From positions 30,379,427 to 30,443,426 of the forward strand of contig OX578283.1 of NCBI GenBank assembly GCA_951217055.1: 64,000 nucleotides of DNA, given 5' to 3'. This document shows, one piece after another, positions 35,330 to 49,049 of the stretch (positions within the stretch are counted from its first letter, which is position 1; the number at the start of each line of letters is the position of its first letter). The translations under genes were made by a program, and so were the position numbers. The stretch comes from Gerris lacustris (lineage: Eukaryota; Arthropoda; Insecta; Hemiptera; Gerridae). The notes beneath the pieces were generated by a model, which ran no database searches, was not told the origin of the DNA, and saw nothing but the letters and a program-made list of their open reading frames with translations.

Positions 35330-35500
35330 AACCTTTTTTTCCTTTTTAAAATGCTACATTTCGCCCTATCACATATTTGGGGTTCTTCAGGCTTGTAACA
35401 TTCCTTGTCACATTAAGTCTTATCAGTTCTCTAAATAAATAAAGTACAAACATATTTTGGCCACTTTATGCATATAATATATTTATATGAAACTTTATGT
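35330..35500. repeat. Diverged copy of the inner palindrome arm
   Basis: This stretch aligns with 36048-36190 of the palindrome. Shared landmarks are TTTTTTCCTTTTTAAA, ATGCTA(C/T)ATTTCGCC, TTCTTCAGGC, CCTTGTCA, AGTCTTATCA and CATATTTTGG/CACATTTTGG. It ends at the start of the long (TA)n array, just as the palindrome arm ends at its central (CA/TA)n tract, which suggests that this family terminates in a dinucleotide tail. Confidence 0.75.
35351..35390 (-). other. Second, diverged hammerhead-like core
   Basis: On the minus strand: CTGAAGA, one A, CCCC...GGGC (three pairs), GAA, then ATG-TAG-CAT forming a perfect 3-bp stem III with a 3-nt loop. Taken with the palindrome copy, the ancestral stem II was probably GCCC/GGGC. 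The 3' partner of stem I is missing here. Confidence 0.35.
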
Positions 35501-35519
35501 AATCATATTATATGTATGA

Positions 35520-36692
<1,173 letters not shown>

Positions 36693-36739
36693 CCGATTTT
36701 TTTACTTAACTAAAAATATCATCCATGTAGAAACATTTA

Positions 36740-37330
36740 ATAAGCGCAGTCGGTTGAAATTATTATGGTAATATCTATGGGCTACATTCTACAAACCACC
36801 CAAATTTAAAAAAAATCGCCATTAAAGTGGCCTTATTTTTTTCCGGTTCCAACGATATGCTATATGTCAAAAACCTATTTATACTTTCGGTGTTATTAAC
36901 CGTCAAAGTTTAAATATTCAAAAATTGATAACTTCAAAATGGCGGCCAATATCAAAATAAAATTTGGATGGCTTGTTTGTCATACAGAGAGGTACAGTCG
37001 TGCCAAATTTCAACTCGATCAGGACTATTTTCGATTATTTACGATTTTATTTCGATTTATTACGATTTTAGTAAATTTTTGCTGACTCAGCATTTTCCGG
37101 GCGGCACCACTACAGGTAAGGACTAATTTTTCTGCCAAGTTTCAACTCTCTAGGTTAAATAACTTGGGCGCTACGATGATAACACACATACATACAGAAA
37201 ACCACTCATGCTGAAAACCACTCAGGAGGTCTTAAAAACACTTAAAACAGATAATTCCGTTGAAATCTCGAAAAAAAAATTTTGGTGAAAACGATACTTT
37301 TTCCTACTATAGGTAGTGAGGAAAAGTAAA
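36740..37330 (-). repeat. Family J repeat, copy 2
   Basis: It begins immediately outside the large palindrome. It contains TTTTCCGGTTCCAACGATAT, ACTTCAAAATGGCGGCCAAT, TCAACTCGATCAGGAC, CGGGCGGCACCACTACAGGT and an ACACACATACATACAG tract. It extends further at the CGGGCGGCACC side than the 18 kb copy. Confidence 0.7.
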
Positions 37331-37334
37331 AATC

Positions 37335-38345
37335 ATTAACTGCCTAAATAAAAAACAACAGCTTTATTATCAGTGAATTAAAAGAAAGGTAATTATAAAA
37401 CTTTGGATGTAGACATACTGTTCTTGTACTAAAGGCTACAGTGAAGGAACTGAGTTTGTATCGGTGGGCCGAAGGGATAGCCTAGCCTAGGAATTATTCA
37501 AGAGGAGGCTGCAGGGCTTGGCTAGAAGGGCTTCGAGGGGATTCTCCAGGGGACTAAGGTCTAGGGTTTAAGGTTTGAAGGGATGAATACAAGCTCTGCA
37601 TAAAGCATACACGCTAACCCTTGGATACCTCTGCTGCTGAACCTTGGCGGCGCAACCCAGTCGGCATTATTAAGATAAGAGATTGTATCCTTCGAGCTAA
37701 GGACGGAATTCTCAAACACACGGTCACTTTTTATTATTGGAAAGGCTGCGCTCAGTGGCAGAATTTTATATTTTTTCTCTTCTTCAGTTCTGATTTATGA
37801 ATAAAAATAATTCAGTTTCGAGTTCCCCTGATTTTCAGTGAAACACTCCCTTAATCTATTACACTTCTGTTTCTTATATTAAGTACAGTGTAGTTACAAT
37901 AGAAACATCCTTTGGAACATTTATAATTCGTACACACATCCTTGACGAATTATTTAATGCACATCCTGTTTTATCCGAACTATAAAATATTTAGTGTTAC
38001 ATCTAAAACACTTCAAAGTTTGAGCGAGTTCCTTCTCTATGTTCTTCCTGTTATATTTTTTTCACTACATTTTCAGTTTCTAGTTCAATTGATTCCTCCT
38101 CATTTGTTATTGATTTTTTGATTGATTGATAGATCGGTGTCTAAAAAAAGAAATACTTTATGAGGTTGTACTATTTCACCCAAAAATTAAGCTTAACATT
38201 AAGTAAACATAATTAATATAAAACTCCATACCAATTAATTTGAGGTTCAACAAATTTGAAAGCATTGTTGTTTTCATCACAGGTAATATAGAAAATTCCT
38301 CAACTGGTTGCAGATAATCACAAATAAATCATTTGTGTTTCTTGA
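37335..38345. other. Non-coding DNA, nothing recognised
   Basis: Short frames only; 37450-37700 is G-rich on this strand. Confidence 0.5.
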
Positions 38346-38349
38346 TGTA

Positions 38350-38970
38350 GCATAATGTTGGGCCCCCTTCTAAGTTTTTGATATTTTCATGTTTAGGCTG
38401 TGCTACATAACTCGAAAAGTGTTACTAATAAACGTTACCCGGTGTATCAAGGAGTTAGAAAGGTATAGGAGGTGTGCACAGTCTTTCTCCAACTGTTGGG
38501 CCTCCCTCCACCGCACGTCATAGGGCCGAAGAAACTCGAAAAGATTTATACGTGTGACAGGGAGTTAGGAAAGTACAGGAGGTTGCCATCAAGTCTTATC
38601 TGTATTAAGGTACCTAACGTCTAGTCTACCCACCCTTCCCCTCATGATCGGCTACCTGCCCCTCGCCTAACTCTGTCAATTTCAGATTTCAGTTTTTTTT
38701 AAATATATATATTTTTTTTTTTTAATATTCATTTTTATTTATTCTTCCATACATTTTTTTTTATAAAAATATAAATTCTCCCCACCACTTGAGGATACGT
38801 GATCCTGTGCTGTGGTGGAAGTCTTCTCAGTTAAATTTATATAATATTTTTTAACCACCTCCAACACTGCGAAGCGAACCTGGGGACATTTTATGTCGGT
38901 AGTTTACGCAGAGCGAAAACATGAAAATGTCTCACTGTCTTGCGGACTCGTATGCAAGAATTATTTCAAT
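38350..38970 (+). repeat. Family D repeat, copy 2
   Basis: It matches copy 1 in GATATTTTCATGTTTAGG, ACATAACTCGAAAAGTGTTA, GGGCCTCCCTCCACC and the terminal ATGAAAATGTCTCACTGTCT with GGACTCGTATGCAAG. It lacks the tandem array of copy 1 and has an AT-rich insertion around 38690-38780. Confidence 0.65.
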
Positions 38971-38974
38971 ATTA

Positions 38975-40425
38975 TAATTTTTTTTTCTTATTCTTCTTCT
39001 TATTGCTTAGGTAGGTATATTGTGAAATTTTACCTATCTTATTGACTGAGAGCTCGATTCCCTTAGGATTACTGCCATTATGGAATCCTCTGAAAAAAGA
39101 AAAATAAGTGGTTGGATTTCGTTGACAATGACATTGAAAACGTTTATTGGGCTCTTATCTTGGATAATGTAAGCTTGGGAAAGCACATAGTGATGTAAGA
39201 ATCTCTCCCTTGACGTGTTACCACTTTTATACCTGGTATTTTCTTTAAACGACCTTGATTCTTCTTTTCTCATTTTAAGGTAACAAAAAAGTGTTAATAA
39301 AATCGTGGAGTATTATTTTCTTCCATTTTCTCCTATTTCTGTCGACAGTTACGTATCTGTATGGTTGTGATTTTATTTTCCTCTCGTTTTTTCCTAGGAT
39401 CGGATCCGTGTTATGGCTGTTGAGTGCCCCGAGGTAAGCTCCCGATTTCCCATTCACTTATACCGTGGGTCGGTTGTCTGGTCGACCAGACGACTCCCTT
39501 CTCCTCGCCTGATCCTTAATAGCTGACTATTATGAGGCTTGGAAGTTTGTGTCGGTCTGCGGAGTTACAGCCTCTAATACCGAAGTCAAGTCACGCGCTT
39601 ACAAGTTTTCTTCCTTCTTCCCCTTCTCAAGCTTGGCTGCATTGCACGCAGCCACTCCAGCTTGTACCACCCTGTTATTCGTTTTATCTTCCCTAGATAC
39701 AAACCATCCCCTTTCCTCGACCCCACGTTGTTACAAGATTAAACTGACAGATGATAGGCAATCCTTCGTGCTTTTAGAAGGTGATGACTGAGAAAATTTT
39801 CCCCGATCAATCTTTTTGCACGAACGACGAGTTTTATGATACCTTTATTTTCAAACTTTCTTTTTTCATCTAGCGAAGAAACTTTTCTCTTTTTCTTGTA
39901 TTTCTTTTGAAACAAATGGATTTACATTAGGTTTAAAGTTTACGTTTTTCTTCATAATATTACTCAATTTACGTCACTCACTACTTCTAACAGTCATGGC
40001 TTGGATAGTAAAGACCTAATTCATCATGGTTTACCTAATAACATTATAGTACAATGTAGATACTTGCTATTACCTACAACTGTGAGTCAATTAGTTTGAG
40101 CAGAATATGATCACATGCAATACGCAATTGAAATAATTATGTCTTTTTTATTCACCCCTTTTTGAGATATTGTCACAAGAGATATTATTTCGATCTTTCC
40201 CTCTAAAAAAAAAAAAAAACCCAAGAGTGATTGAAATAGAATAAGTACACGAATATTATACACGACTAGCAATTATAATTTTTAGAATGAAAAATGGAAT
40301 AAATTTAATAAAAAAAAAAATTAAGTATGAAAATTAAATTGAAATGTAATTTAATTAAATAACCATTTTGTAAGTAGGTGAGTGCGAGTTTAAGTATTTT
40401 ATCACATGATCGGTGTTTTTTATAA
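38975..40425. other. Non-coding DNA with unclear ORFs
   Basis: Frames of 60-80 codons at 39034-39457 (minus) and 39549-39791 (plus) have mixed composition but no recognisable domain, signal or splice-consistent boundaries. Confidence 0.4.
39476..39491. repeat. 16-bp perfect palindrome
   Basis: GTCTGGTCGACCAGAC is its own reverse complement with no spacer. No neighbouring element explains it. Confidence 0.7.
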
Positions 40426-40428
40426 TAA

Positions 40429-40642
<214 letters not shown>

Positions 40643-40644
40643 TA

Positions 40645-41060
40645 GGAACGCAGCAGCGTTCCGCCACACCAAGTCAAAATTTCACAAAAGCTGCCAGTGT
40701 ATATATACTGTAGTGTAGGGTGACAAACTAGGGTTTTTGAGGGTCTGCTGAGTGAAATAAGTACAAGCTACCTAAATTTTTTTTTTAATATCATTGAAGG
40801 CCGTGTCCTGTAGAACAAAATAAAAATAAAAAGGTCGAAATTGGTCAAGTAGAAGTAGAGAAAAATAGGTTTGAAAATGGTAGTTTTGATACTTCTTATT
40901 CTTATTCTTCCTTCATTTTACGATGACGCACCTACAGCCTAAAATACTGAACCGATTTTAATGAATGAGGGCTTTTTGGACTCGTCTAGGGCTCTAGTGC
41001 ATCGCCCCTACAACCCCTCATCTCATTTTTACGCTGAATGTGTACCTACAAAAAGTCATG
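40645..41060. other. Non-coding DNA, possible repeat end
   Basis: GGAACGCAGCAGCGTTCC (40645-40662) is an 18-bp perfect palindrome directly after the (TA)n array. Confidence 0.45.
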
Positions 41061-41067
41061 AAATCCG

Positions 41068-41486
41068 ACCAAAAACCACTTGTGTGGTAAAAAAAAAACA
41101 CACCCCGCCAAGTCTGTGGTCCAAAACATTTGTGAAATCAACTTTCTGTCCACCAAGTGTGATGTTGGCACTATCTCCTGACCCAACACTGTCAACTTAG
41201 TTACTTATCAGCTTCTGCTCCTTGGCCGTGTGCCTGCAGTACTACCCAAAGTTGACTGGTTGTATTCCTCGCATCCTCTGCAAAGAAAGTAGTAGTTGCA
41301 TGGGGCAGCATTCCTTGAAAGCTTAATTTGTATATTACTTATACCTATTTTATTTGCTTTTTGATAAGGGGAAATATTTACAGCAATGATCATTGTGGCA
41401 TCGAGAAGAGCCTTCAACAACACTATTAAAAGGCCACAGACTTGGCGGGATGTTCTTTTTACCACACGCAAGTAGTTTTTGGTCAG
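41068..41486. mobile_element. Non-autonomous element with inverted arms of about 58 bp
   Basis: The arms share GACCAAAAAC(C/T)ACTTG, GTGTGGTAAAAA and CCGCCAAGTCTGTGG in opposite orientation at the two ends. The interior of about 300 bp contains short open frames on both strands, but none is recognisable as a transposase. Confidence 0.55.
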
Positions 41487-41489
41487 ATA

Positions 41490-42245
41490 ACTATATATAT
41501 AAAATTAAAGTTTTGTCTGTACATTGGTTAGAATTGAATTTTTTTGGATACTTTTTCATTTTATACATTCCAAAAACCGAATCCGGCCTTAACTTTTTTC
41601 GTGTATGTATGTGTGTCTGTCGCCCCAGTCTGACATTATAGGCGCAAAACTGGCTAAATGAAATCGATTAATTTTTTTTCAGAGGTGAGCGCAACCATGT
41701 TGCTCAATTTGTAGACTTGGTTTCATCTAAAAATATTGTGTAGAACTAAAGTTATTAACAATTTTATAAAAATAGTATATAAAATATAACCTAAAAAAAG
41801 TAGGTTGACCCACCGTAACCAAATCCCACAGACTCGCTAATCAAAATGTTTGGGTCCTTCTAGACCACCTAGAAACTTAAATTGAAAATTGGCCCAACCC
41901 GACTGGAAAAATCCGAAAATTGGTTGTCAAAATTAACCATTTCTTACCAATTAATTTAAATTAAAAAATTGATATGTTAAGATTGTCTACCAGTCCATCC
42001 ATCAAAGTAATATATTAGCGTAGAAAATTATAAAATCTAGAACATAATATTAGTATTATAATAGAGTATTATTTTAATTGAAGGCGGTTGGTTTGATTTA
42101 ATCAGCATAACAATTTGTTTTTTAATTTAATATGTAAAAGGGTATTCTGTTTATTATTTATCATATTCATGAACATTATGTTATATTTTATTGTTAAAAA
42201 CAAGAATAAAAAAAAATATAAACAAATATGAATAATAAAGTTTGT
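41490..42245. other. AT-rich non-coding DNA
   Basis: Nothing recognised. The ORF around 41393-41641 crosses the end of the inverted-arm element. Confidence 0.45.
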
Positions 42246-42249
42246 TGTT

Positions 42250-42820
42250 TGAAAGGTAAAAGATAATAAATACATTAGTTTCCGCGTAAACACACTTTGG
42301 ATCTAAGATGTAAACAATCGCCCGCCCCCTCTCTTTCACCTTTTACTCTCCTTTACTTTAGTTTAACGTCTACTCCCGTGGTGCACACCTCGCCACATCT
42401 TTTCATATACTACAGGCATTTATTAAGGTACAATTTTATTCTTATGTTAACTATTTATTTAATTGTTTTCATTACCATATTATTGTTATTAGAATTGTTT
42501 TTAATAGGTTGTTGAATTCTATAACAAGTAAATGTTTTAGTTTATTTAAATGAATGTTTTAGTTTATTTACATGAATGTTTTAGTTTATTTAAATGAATG
42601 TTTTAGTTTATTTACATGAATGTTTTAGTTTATTTAAATGAATGTTTTACTTTAATTAAATAAATATTTTATTAATATATAATTAAATATAATGGGGACA
42701 TCAAAAGAAAAATGGATAAATAGTTTATTTAGGATAAGTTATAGTTTAGTTGTATTTTTTAGATTATAATAATAAAGTCCTGCAATGTGGCAAATTATTT
42801 ACATTGTTTTCTTTTTTATG
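42250..42820 (+). repeat. AT-rich repeat with a 22-bp minisatellite, copy 1
   Basis: Shares with 43460-43800 the blocks GTTTCCGC(G/A)TA, ACACACTTTGGATCTA-like sequence, GGTACAATTTTATT, ATG(T/C)TAACTATTTATT, TTATTATTGTTATTAGAATT-like sequence and the minisatellite start. The C-rich CCCGCCCCCTCTCTTTCACC stretch makes a short ORF that I do not believe. Confidence 0.7.
42531..42662 (+). repeat. 22-bp tandem repeat (five units plus partial)
   Basis: The unit is AATGTTTTAGTTTATTTAAATG. Units alternate between ...TTTAAATG and ...TTTACATG, so the true period is a 44-bp dimer. A decayed version is at 43684-43735. Confidence 0.9.
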
Positions 42821-43459
42821 TAATATAGCTTAATATATTTATTATACAATTATTATTTCACCTCAACCTTAACTTCTTATTTTTCAAATAATTTTTAGTA
42901 CTAATAAATAAAATAAGTTGATTTACGTTCTATCTTCATTAATATTATTTTTTTATTATTATTTCTCAAGCCCAGCAGACCCATTGTCTGTAATAAAACT
43001 AATCAAATATAATTGAATCTTTTTAATGACATGGCCTATATTTTAATCCAATATGTTAACACTATGATACAGTCACCGATTCCTAGCATGAACACCACGG
43101 TTACGACCATCGGTTCTACCTTAAGAGAGTATATTTGATCAATTTTTATTAAATTTTTGACTTTGAGCTCTCATGTCGTGTGCAAATATTGACCGATTTA
43201 ATTTCCGATTGGTTGCTTAAACCTTTCACTTATGCAGTTAAAATTGGGTATTTATGATTCTATTCATTTGACCTTTATGCTGAGACAAATTAGTATTTAT
43301 TAAGAACAAACATATTTAAAATTTCAGAAATAACTTCATATTAATTTTTAACAAATAATTATTTTTATAATCTTATTATTATAGAGTTATATTGTATAGT
43401 TAGAATCAAGTATAAATAAAATATTGAACAATCAAGTTTTTTCTATAGGTTAATGACAA

Positions 43460-43800
43460 TAAATAAATAAATTATGTTTCCGCATATACACACCTTGGAA
43501 CCTAGATTTAAACCTATATTCCCTCTCCCGGGCAAATATCCCCTCATCTTTTGTTATAGTATCAACATTCATGGTACAATTTTATTTTTATGCTAACTAT
43601 TTATTCCTTATTATGTTTATTATCATTATTATTATTATTATTGGAATGTTTTTGATTAGTTTCTTTAAAGCTATATTAAATAAATGTTTCAGTTTATTTA
43701 AGTTAATGTTTAGTTTAATTAGGATAATGTTATAATTAGATTGTAAGTTTTAGATATCATAATAATTAAGTTTTTTTTATGTTAAAAATTACCGAATCAG
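43460..43800 (+). repeat. AT-rich repeat, copy 2
   Basis: A diverged direct copy of 42250-42820. It has GTTTCCGCATATACACACCT, TGGTACAATTTTATTTTTAT and a (TTA)n run, and only two to three decayed units of the 22-bp repeat. Confidence 0.65.
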
Positions 43801-43804
43801 TGGA

Positions 43805-45940
43805 TTATTTAACTAAATATATTTAGTCAACCTAATTCCTTAGATTATTATTCTTTTTTTATTAATTTTTAATAACTTTGGTTCTAATTAATATTTTTCG
43901 ACGAAATCAAGGCACAACATTTCTCAGTTTTGTAGCCCCAGTGTCCCCCTAATAATTTTTTTTTCTTTTTTTTTTGGTCAATAATCCACGTCGCGTAAAA
44001 GTTCAAAAAGCGAAAACTTTGAACCGGCCTGAACGGGTGTATATTGTATATTGATCGGAAAATTTCGAGCGGGGTATCAAATTGTTTGACTTGGAAAACT
44101 CTTATTGTCATAGCCAAAATCCTTGGGTTGAAAAGTCAAAAAATTCACTTTTTCCGATCGATTTGAAATTTCATTTCAAACTTATAATTAGAAAAAAATA
44201 CTTTGTACCTTTAGTTTTACCTTAAGTTTCGGAGAAAATCAAAGAAAGCGGGCAAAAAAAACGCCTTATCTCCAGTTGTATTTGTCCTGTTAACGCAGTC
44301 TCAACGACTTATTGCTCAGAAAAACTACCTCTTTCAAACAATATAAAACATGTTGGGTGTTGTCGACGGAAATCTCCCGACATATTTTTCAGCCTAAATT
44401 TGATACTTTTGAAATTCAGTTTTCCCCCAAAATAACCGATTTCAATAAAAATCTGTATGAATGAAGAATTTTTGAAAGAATTTAAATATTATTTATATAT
44501 GAAAAACATATTATATTGGAGGGTTATTTTAGATTGTAACCTTTTGCAGTATCATCTAACATTTATTTAAATGATATAATTGTATTGTACTATTTGAGAG
44601 CCCTAATTTGATGTTTCACTCGATATCTTGGTCAGAAAATTGTTTTCATTACCTTTAGGTGTAAACATTAAACTGTAATTAATTAATTAGAGATTTATAT
44701 TTGAGTTTGATCCGTGTTGGAAGTGACTTGGCGAAATTGACCCTGGGGGGGGGGTCTTATATAGATGTGTCAATATTAAATTCTGTAAGCCAGTCGGTGT
44801 ACCTGATCATAGGTTAACTTTGAAAGAGGGTGCAGTTGTCAAGTAAATAAAATATTCTAATTTCACTAATGAATTTATTAGTTGATAGAACGGAACTTAT
44901 AATAGTTAAGATATCTAAATATTTGATTTAAGTTAGAAAACCATCTTCAGAGGAAACAATAATAATTTCAAGAATAACTTTTAAACTTGAAGTTGGAAAT
45001 AGAGGTGTGGAAATTATGCGTACAGACAGTTCCTCCTGAAATTAGCCTACTCGATGAATCCCGGAGTCAAAAATTATCTTTTGTTTGTGTGGATCTCATT
45101 AGTACTTTGTAGTAATGTAATAACTAAAGAGGACTAGATAGATTACTTCATTTGTTCGATATGTATTATTAAGTTTCTCCAATTTACAATACTATTGTAT
45201 GAATTATTCCATTCAGTTACGAAAAGAATATTAAATAATTCAATAACATAAACTTTAAATATAAAAAACATTACATTAACAACTAGAAAAATCATATAGA
45301 TAAAGTGAAGAAAAATATGAAATGCCCTTTTAAAAATGTATTTATCTTTTATGTATTATTAATTTTCTATTTATTTTTAACTAGAGAAAACCTTAAAGAA
45401 TCATTGTTAAAACGAATTCTAGCAGGAAAACAGATTCTGTGAGATACATGTTTCTGAATAGGTTGTTTTGTAATTCTATCCATGCTTTTATTTGACTTGC
45501 TTATATGATTGGAAAACGAATGTTTTCCCTTATGCGTTGTATGGAAAATTGATGATTCTATTCATTTTTATTTTGTTTAGTTTTACATCCAATTTTTCCA
45601 TTTTTATTGAATCGACGTTTATATTTTTACGTTTTCCAACTGTATAATTTACGTAATAAAAAAATATTTAGGTATGATAAGTTTGCTTTTAAACTTCCAA
45701 ATAAAATAGAATAGCCAGATAATTTAATATTCTCCTATCTGTTATTGAATACTATATTAAGACTTCTAGTTTTTAGTGGATAAGGGTGTATATTTGTGCT
45801 TACAATTTAATTTCATAATCTCCGATCCAGTGCCAACTTAGGTTTTAGTTGCACGATTTGGCTTTATACTCTACATCTATCTTTAAGATTGTTCAGAGAA
45901 TTCGAACTGATTTTTTTTTTTTTTTTTTTTGCTTCTGAGC
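43805..45940. other. Non-coding DNA, possible old repeat
   Basis: 43960-44460 has less AT-rich composition and phrases such as GATCGATTTGAAATTTCATT typical of old repeats, but no second copy lies in the window. A T20 tract is at 45911-45930. Confidence 0.4.
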
Positions 45941-45944
45941 TTAT

Positions 45945-46560
45945 ACCGAATGTGAAGGTAACGGAAGCTATGTGATCGTTCTGAAGAACAAAACATTTTT
46001 AGGTCTCCGATTTCAAAAAGGCCAAGACAGAAATCCGTTTTAGACATCAGGGAACATTTTTGGTTTCGTGTCTGTCTGTCGGTCTGTCGTTCAATTTTTA
46101 CGAACCAACATATCTCAAAAACTACACGTCCAATTTTAATGAGTTTTGATGGTAGGTCATAATTAGTCCATTGTTGGTCCTGTATAAGTTTCAACCTTCT
46201 GCGCCTATTTGTTTCTCTTCCACATGCGCACAAATATACATTTATTTACACCTATAGCTTCAAAAGTACTTATCTGATTTGTATGAAACTTTTAGTTTAT
46301 CGAAAGTAGCCCGCAGATAGCCCCAGATTAATTTGAACCGTCAGCGCTCTTTAACTTATGCTAAATTGATACTTTAATTCATGTAAAAAATCAATTTTGA
46401 CAACAAAAAAACAATATTGACAGATTCAAAAAAAGGGGGAACCGATTAAACAAACTAGACAATAATGGCTGGTAAAATCATAAAATCAATAAAGTACCTG
46501 GATAGGATGCGAGGAAGTTATGTGCCACACCAATTGACAGTCTACCTTCTTTAGTTATAT
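45945..46560 (+). repeat. Family I repeat, near-complete copy
   Basis: It has all family blocks in order from GAAGGTAACGGAAGC to GAGGAAGTTATGTGCCACAC. The terminal hairpin's first arm is decayed (GCTTCTGAGC with an insertion). It includes AGACAGAAATCCGTTTTAGA and ATCAGGGAACATTTTTGG, which are missing from the 62.8 kb copy. A 31-base region of mostly T precedes it. Confidence 0.8.
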
Positions 46561-46696
46561 AGCTTGGATAATGCTAACCTATATTTTCCTGTCTTTCTCT
46601 CTATACGTATACTTCTTGCAACTGTGGTAGCTCTAAAACAACTTTACTATAGTTTAATTTTCACTATATTATTGGAACATATTAAGGGGTAATATG

Positions 46697-46705
<9 letters not shown>
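46560..46705 (+). repeat. Dispersed repeat paired with 2475-2645
   Basis: It starts at the end of the 45.9 kb family I copy with CTTGGATAATGCTAACCTAT and ends at a poly(A) tract (46699-46728). The A tail and position suggest a retroposed 3' end. About 85 percent identity to the other copy by eye. Confidence 0.7.
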
Positions 46706-46728
<23 letters not shown>

Positions 46729-46789
46729 GTCATATAATATGACATTTAACATTAAATTATTGTTGTTATGCTTCTATGTGTTTCCTCGT

Positions 46790-47110
46790 TAAATTATAAT
46801 AATCCTTGGTACAAAAGCTCTTGGCTTTGCAATCGGGCATACACTAAACAACTCGAGTATGTGGTATGACATAGAATTAGCATATCACGCTCCATCAGGT
46901 ATATAAACCTTAGAATTGACGTTCATTACCAGATAGACGCCCCTTTAGTTATGTACCTGTTCATTAATGCAATGCTAGGTGATCACCAAGCGTGGGGCCC
47001 CTTGCGGGAGTCAGGAATTTATCCTTGTTAGAGCACAAGAAACATAAAAACAACGAAATGTTCACATCCCCTCTTGTCAAACATCGCTCTGATTACTGTG
47101 TTGTAAGTGG
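46790..47110. repeat. Family K repeat, diverged copy
   Basis: It shares the order CTTGGCTTT-GGGCATA, CGCTCCAT, TATATAAACCTTA and GCGTGGGGCCCC with 12220-12400, but has only one copy of the front unit. The terminal inverted repeats were not located. Confidence 0.5.
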
Positions 47111-47114
47111 CTGA

Positions 47115-48750
47115 GTTTGAAAAATTGTAATCAAATCGTCTTTTCAGTATGAGTCAAGTGGCACTGTATTGTCTATTCTTGAACCCTGATTAATTAATCC
47201 CCAGAAGCTTATTTTAATGAGTAAGATTAATGCCTTGAACGTCGAGAAGTGTCAATGTAAACTCTGTAAGCACCATGCAACTCAGAAATATTTTAAGTGT
47301 GCGCTTACACTGGAAGCCAGCGTTCCCGTGGAGCTGTCACTTCTCCTGTCTACTCGGCCATAAATAAGCTAGGGCCGCACAAGTTCATTGGTCCGATCTC
47401 GCGCCATGGTGCGGATCTGCAATTTACATCTATGAATTGAGGGTAGAACAAGGTCAAGCGTGCTGATACAGGATTGCTCCAGGCTATGTGCCTGGATAAC
47501 TTGTCTCTAAGGTAGAACCACCATATTCGTACATAGTGCTCATTCGTGTACTTCATGTCGTTTGTTGAATAACAGTTACTCTAAACGATCGAGAATTTAT
47601 TTATTTACAATCAAAACATCTCATATGTTTAAGACGTAAATGTTAGCGTTAGTATTAAAAAAACTATTTAATTAAAAAAAATATATATTCTGGAAATGCT
47701 TGTTAAATGTTTAAAATATTTCAGACATTTAGTTTAATTGCGTCGCTACATTAAACACGATATAAACACTTCTATTAAAACCTTAAACCCCTTTTATTTC
47801 AATTTAAATTCTTTTAAAACTCAAATCCGTAAAGGAAAATAACATTTGGGGGAAAAAAATCAGTTTTAAGGAAGAAGAAAAAAAATCTATTAAAGAATGC
47901 TATTTACATTTTTATTGTTAAACTCTATTATTTTAAAATTTAAATTTTCTTCTATTCTAAATGAAATGTAGGGGTTTTTAATGTATATTCTATTTATTCT
48001 AATTACGACTTAAGTGTACCTTTATTTTATTTGTATATTAAAAGTGTCGAACCTTTCCAAATATACCTCAACTAGTAGGACCTTATGAAAAGCCTAGATG
48101 GAAATCCTCTTGACCCTTCCTTGACCTTCAAATAAACTTTCAACGATGCCTCTTTTGTAAAAGTAAAAAAATAAAACCCTTAATAATGTTTTTGAGTTTC
48201 TTTCACGTATTTTCAAAAGGTCAAAATGAGTTTTTTTGGACCCTACTTAAAGAGCTCCTTTTTAGCGGTTTGTTTTCAGTACAAAGAATCTTATTTCTCT
48301 TTTCAACTAGATAAAATAATTCGCTTTAAAGAAAAACGGAGAGTCTTTTACTATTTTTGTCATTTATATGATAATCTTGTTCTCATCCTACTCCCTTTTT
48401 TGTATAATTTAGTTACTTTTACGTTTTATCAGTTTGAAAGAAAAAACCAAGTCTAATGAATTTCTTGGTTGAAGAGGGAAAAATCACTCATTCTCTGAGG
48501 GTATCATTGTTAGTGATAATATGCAATGTTATTGCTTATGTACAGTTGACTGAGTTAAATTTTAGTTCAAAATTTGAATACTCATATGTTTTAAAGTGAG
48601 TTGTTATTCTTATTTTCTTTAGTCCATATTATAGCTGATGGTAATTTAGGAACCGTAGTTAGAAACTAGCTAAGAACTTATAATGGTTTTTTGAGCAATA
48701 TAATTTTTATTATTCAAAGGCCTTATTAGTTAAGATGGTGATTTAGACTA
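47115..48750. other. Non-coding DNA, nothing firm
   Basis: 47290-47560 is less AT-rich and holds a 68-codon minus-strand frame with many Trp and Pro that I do not recognise. Confidence 0.4.
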
Positions 48751-48752
48751 AT

Positions 48753-48919
48753 GGCCCGCATAAACGATCAAATGTATTTGTTAAATTTGGCTTTTCTAAA
48801 TTTTGTTTGACGGTGTTTGGGTAACGTTTGTGAGATGGATGACTTGGTGAAGTGTACGCAGGGCTGCAAACTTTTGATCAAACTTGCTTGTCAAACAAGT
48901 TTAATCGTGAATGTGGGCC
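48753..48919. mobile_element. Small MITE candidate with imperfect terminal inverted repeats
   Basis: The left end GGCCCGCATAAACGAT matches the inverse of the right end ATCGTGAATGTGGGCC at 13 of 16 positions. TA dinucleotides lie two to three bases outside both ends. The interior (about 135 bp) contains an AAACTTGCTTGTCAAACAAG inverted motif and no coding potential. Confidence 0.5.
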
Positions 48920-49049
48920 TTTAAAACGCAAAACTGCTTTCTACAGAATCAACTATACCAAACTACTATAATCAACGATAGATTCTATAAAACTATATTA
49001 TTACGAGCATTATATAGAATGCTCCTCGTGAAAGTATATTATCTTTAAT

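Noticed and set aside
39549..39791. 80-codon + strand ORF in balanced-composition DNA
   Set aside because: Looked gene-like in composition, but no motif, splice sites or homology I can name.
45883..46233. ORFs carrying 'QKCSLMSxTDFCLG' seen at several loci (46 kb, 55 kb, 16.8 kb)
   Set aside because: The recurring peptide is only the minus-strand translation of family I repeats; stops and frameshifts differ between copies.
47350..47556. 68-codon minus-strand ORF with many Trp
   Set aside because: No recognisable family; a short island of unknown repeat is as likely.
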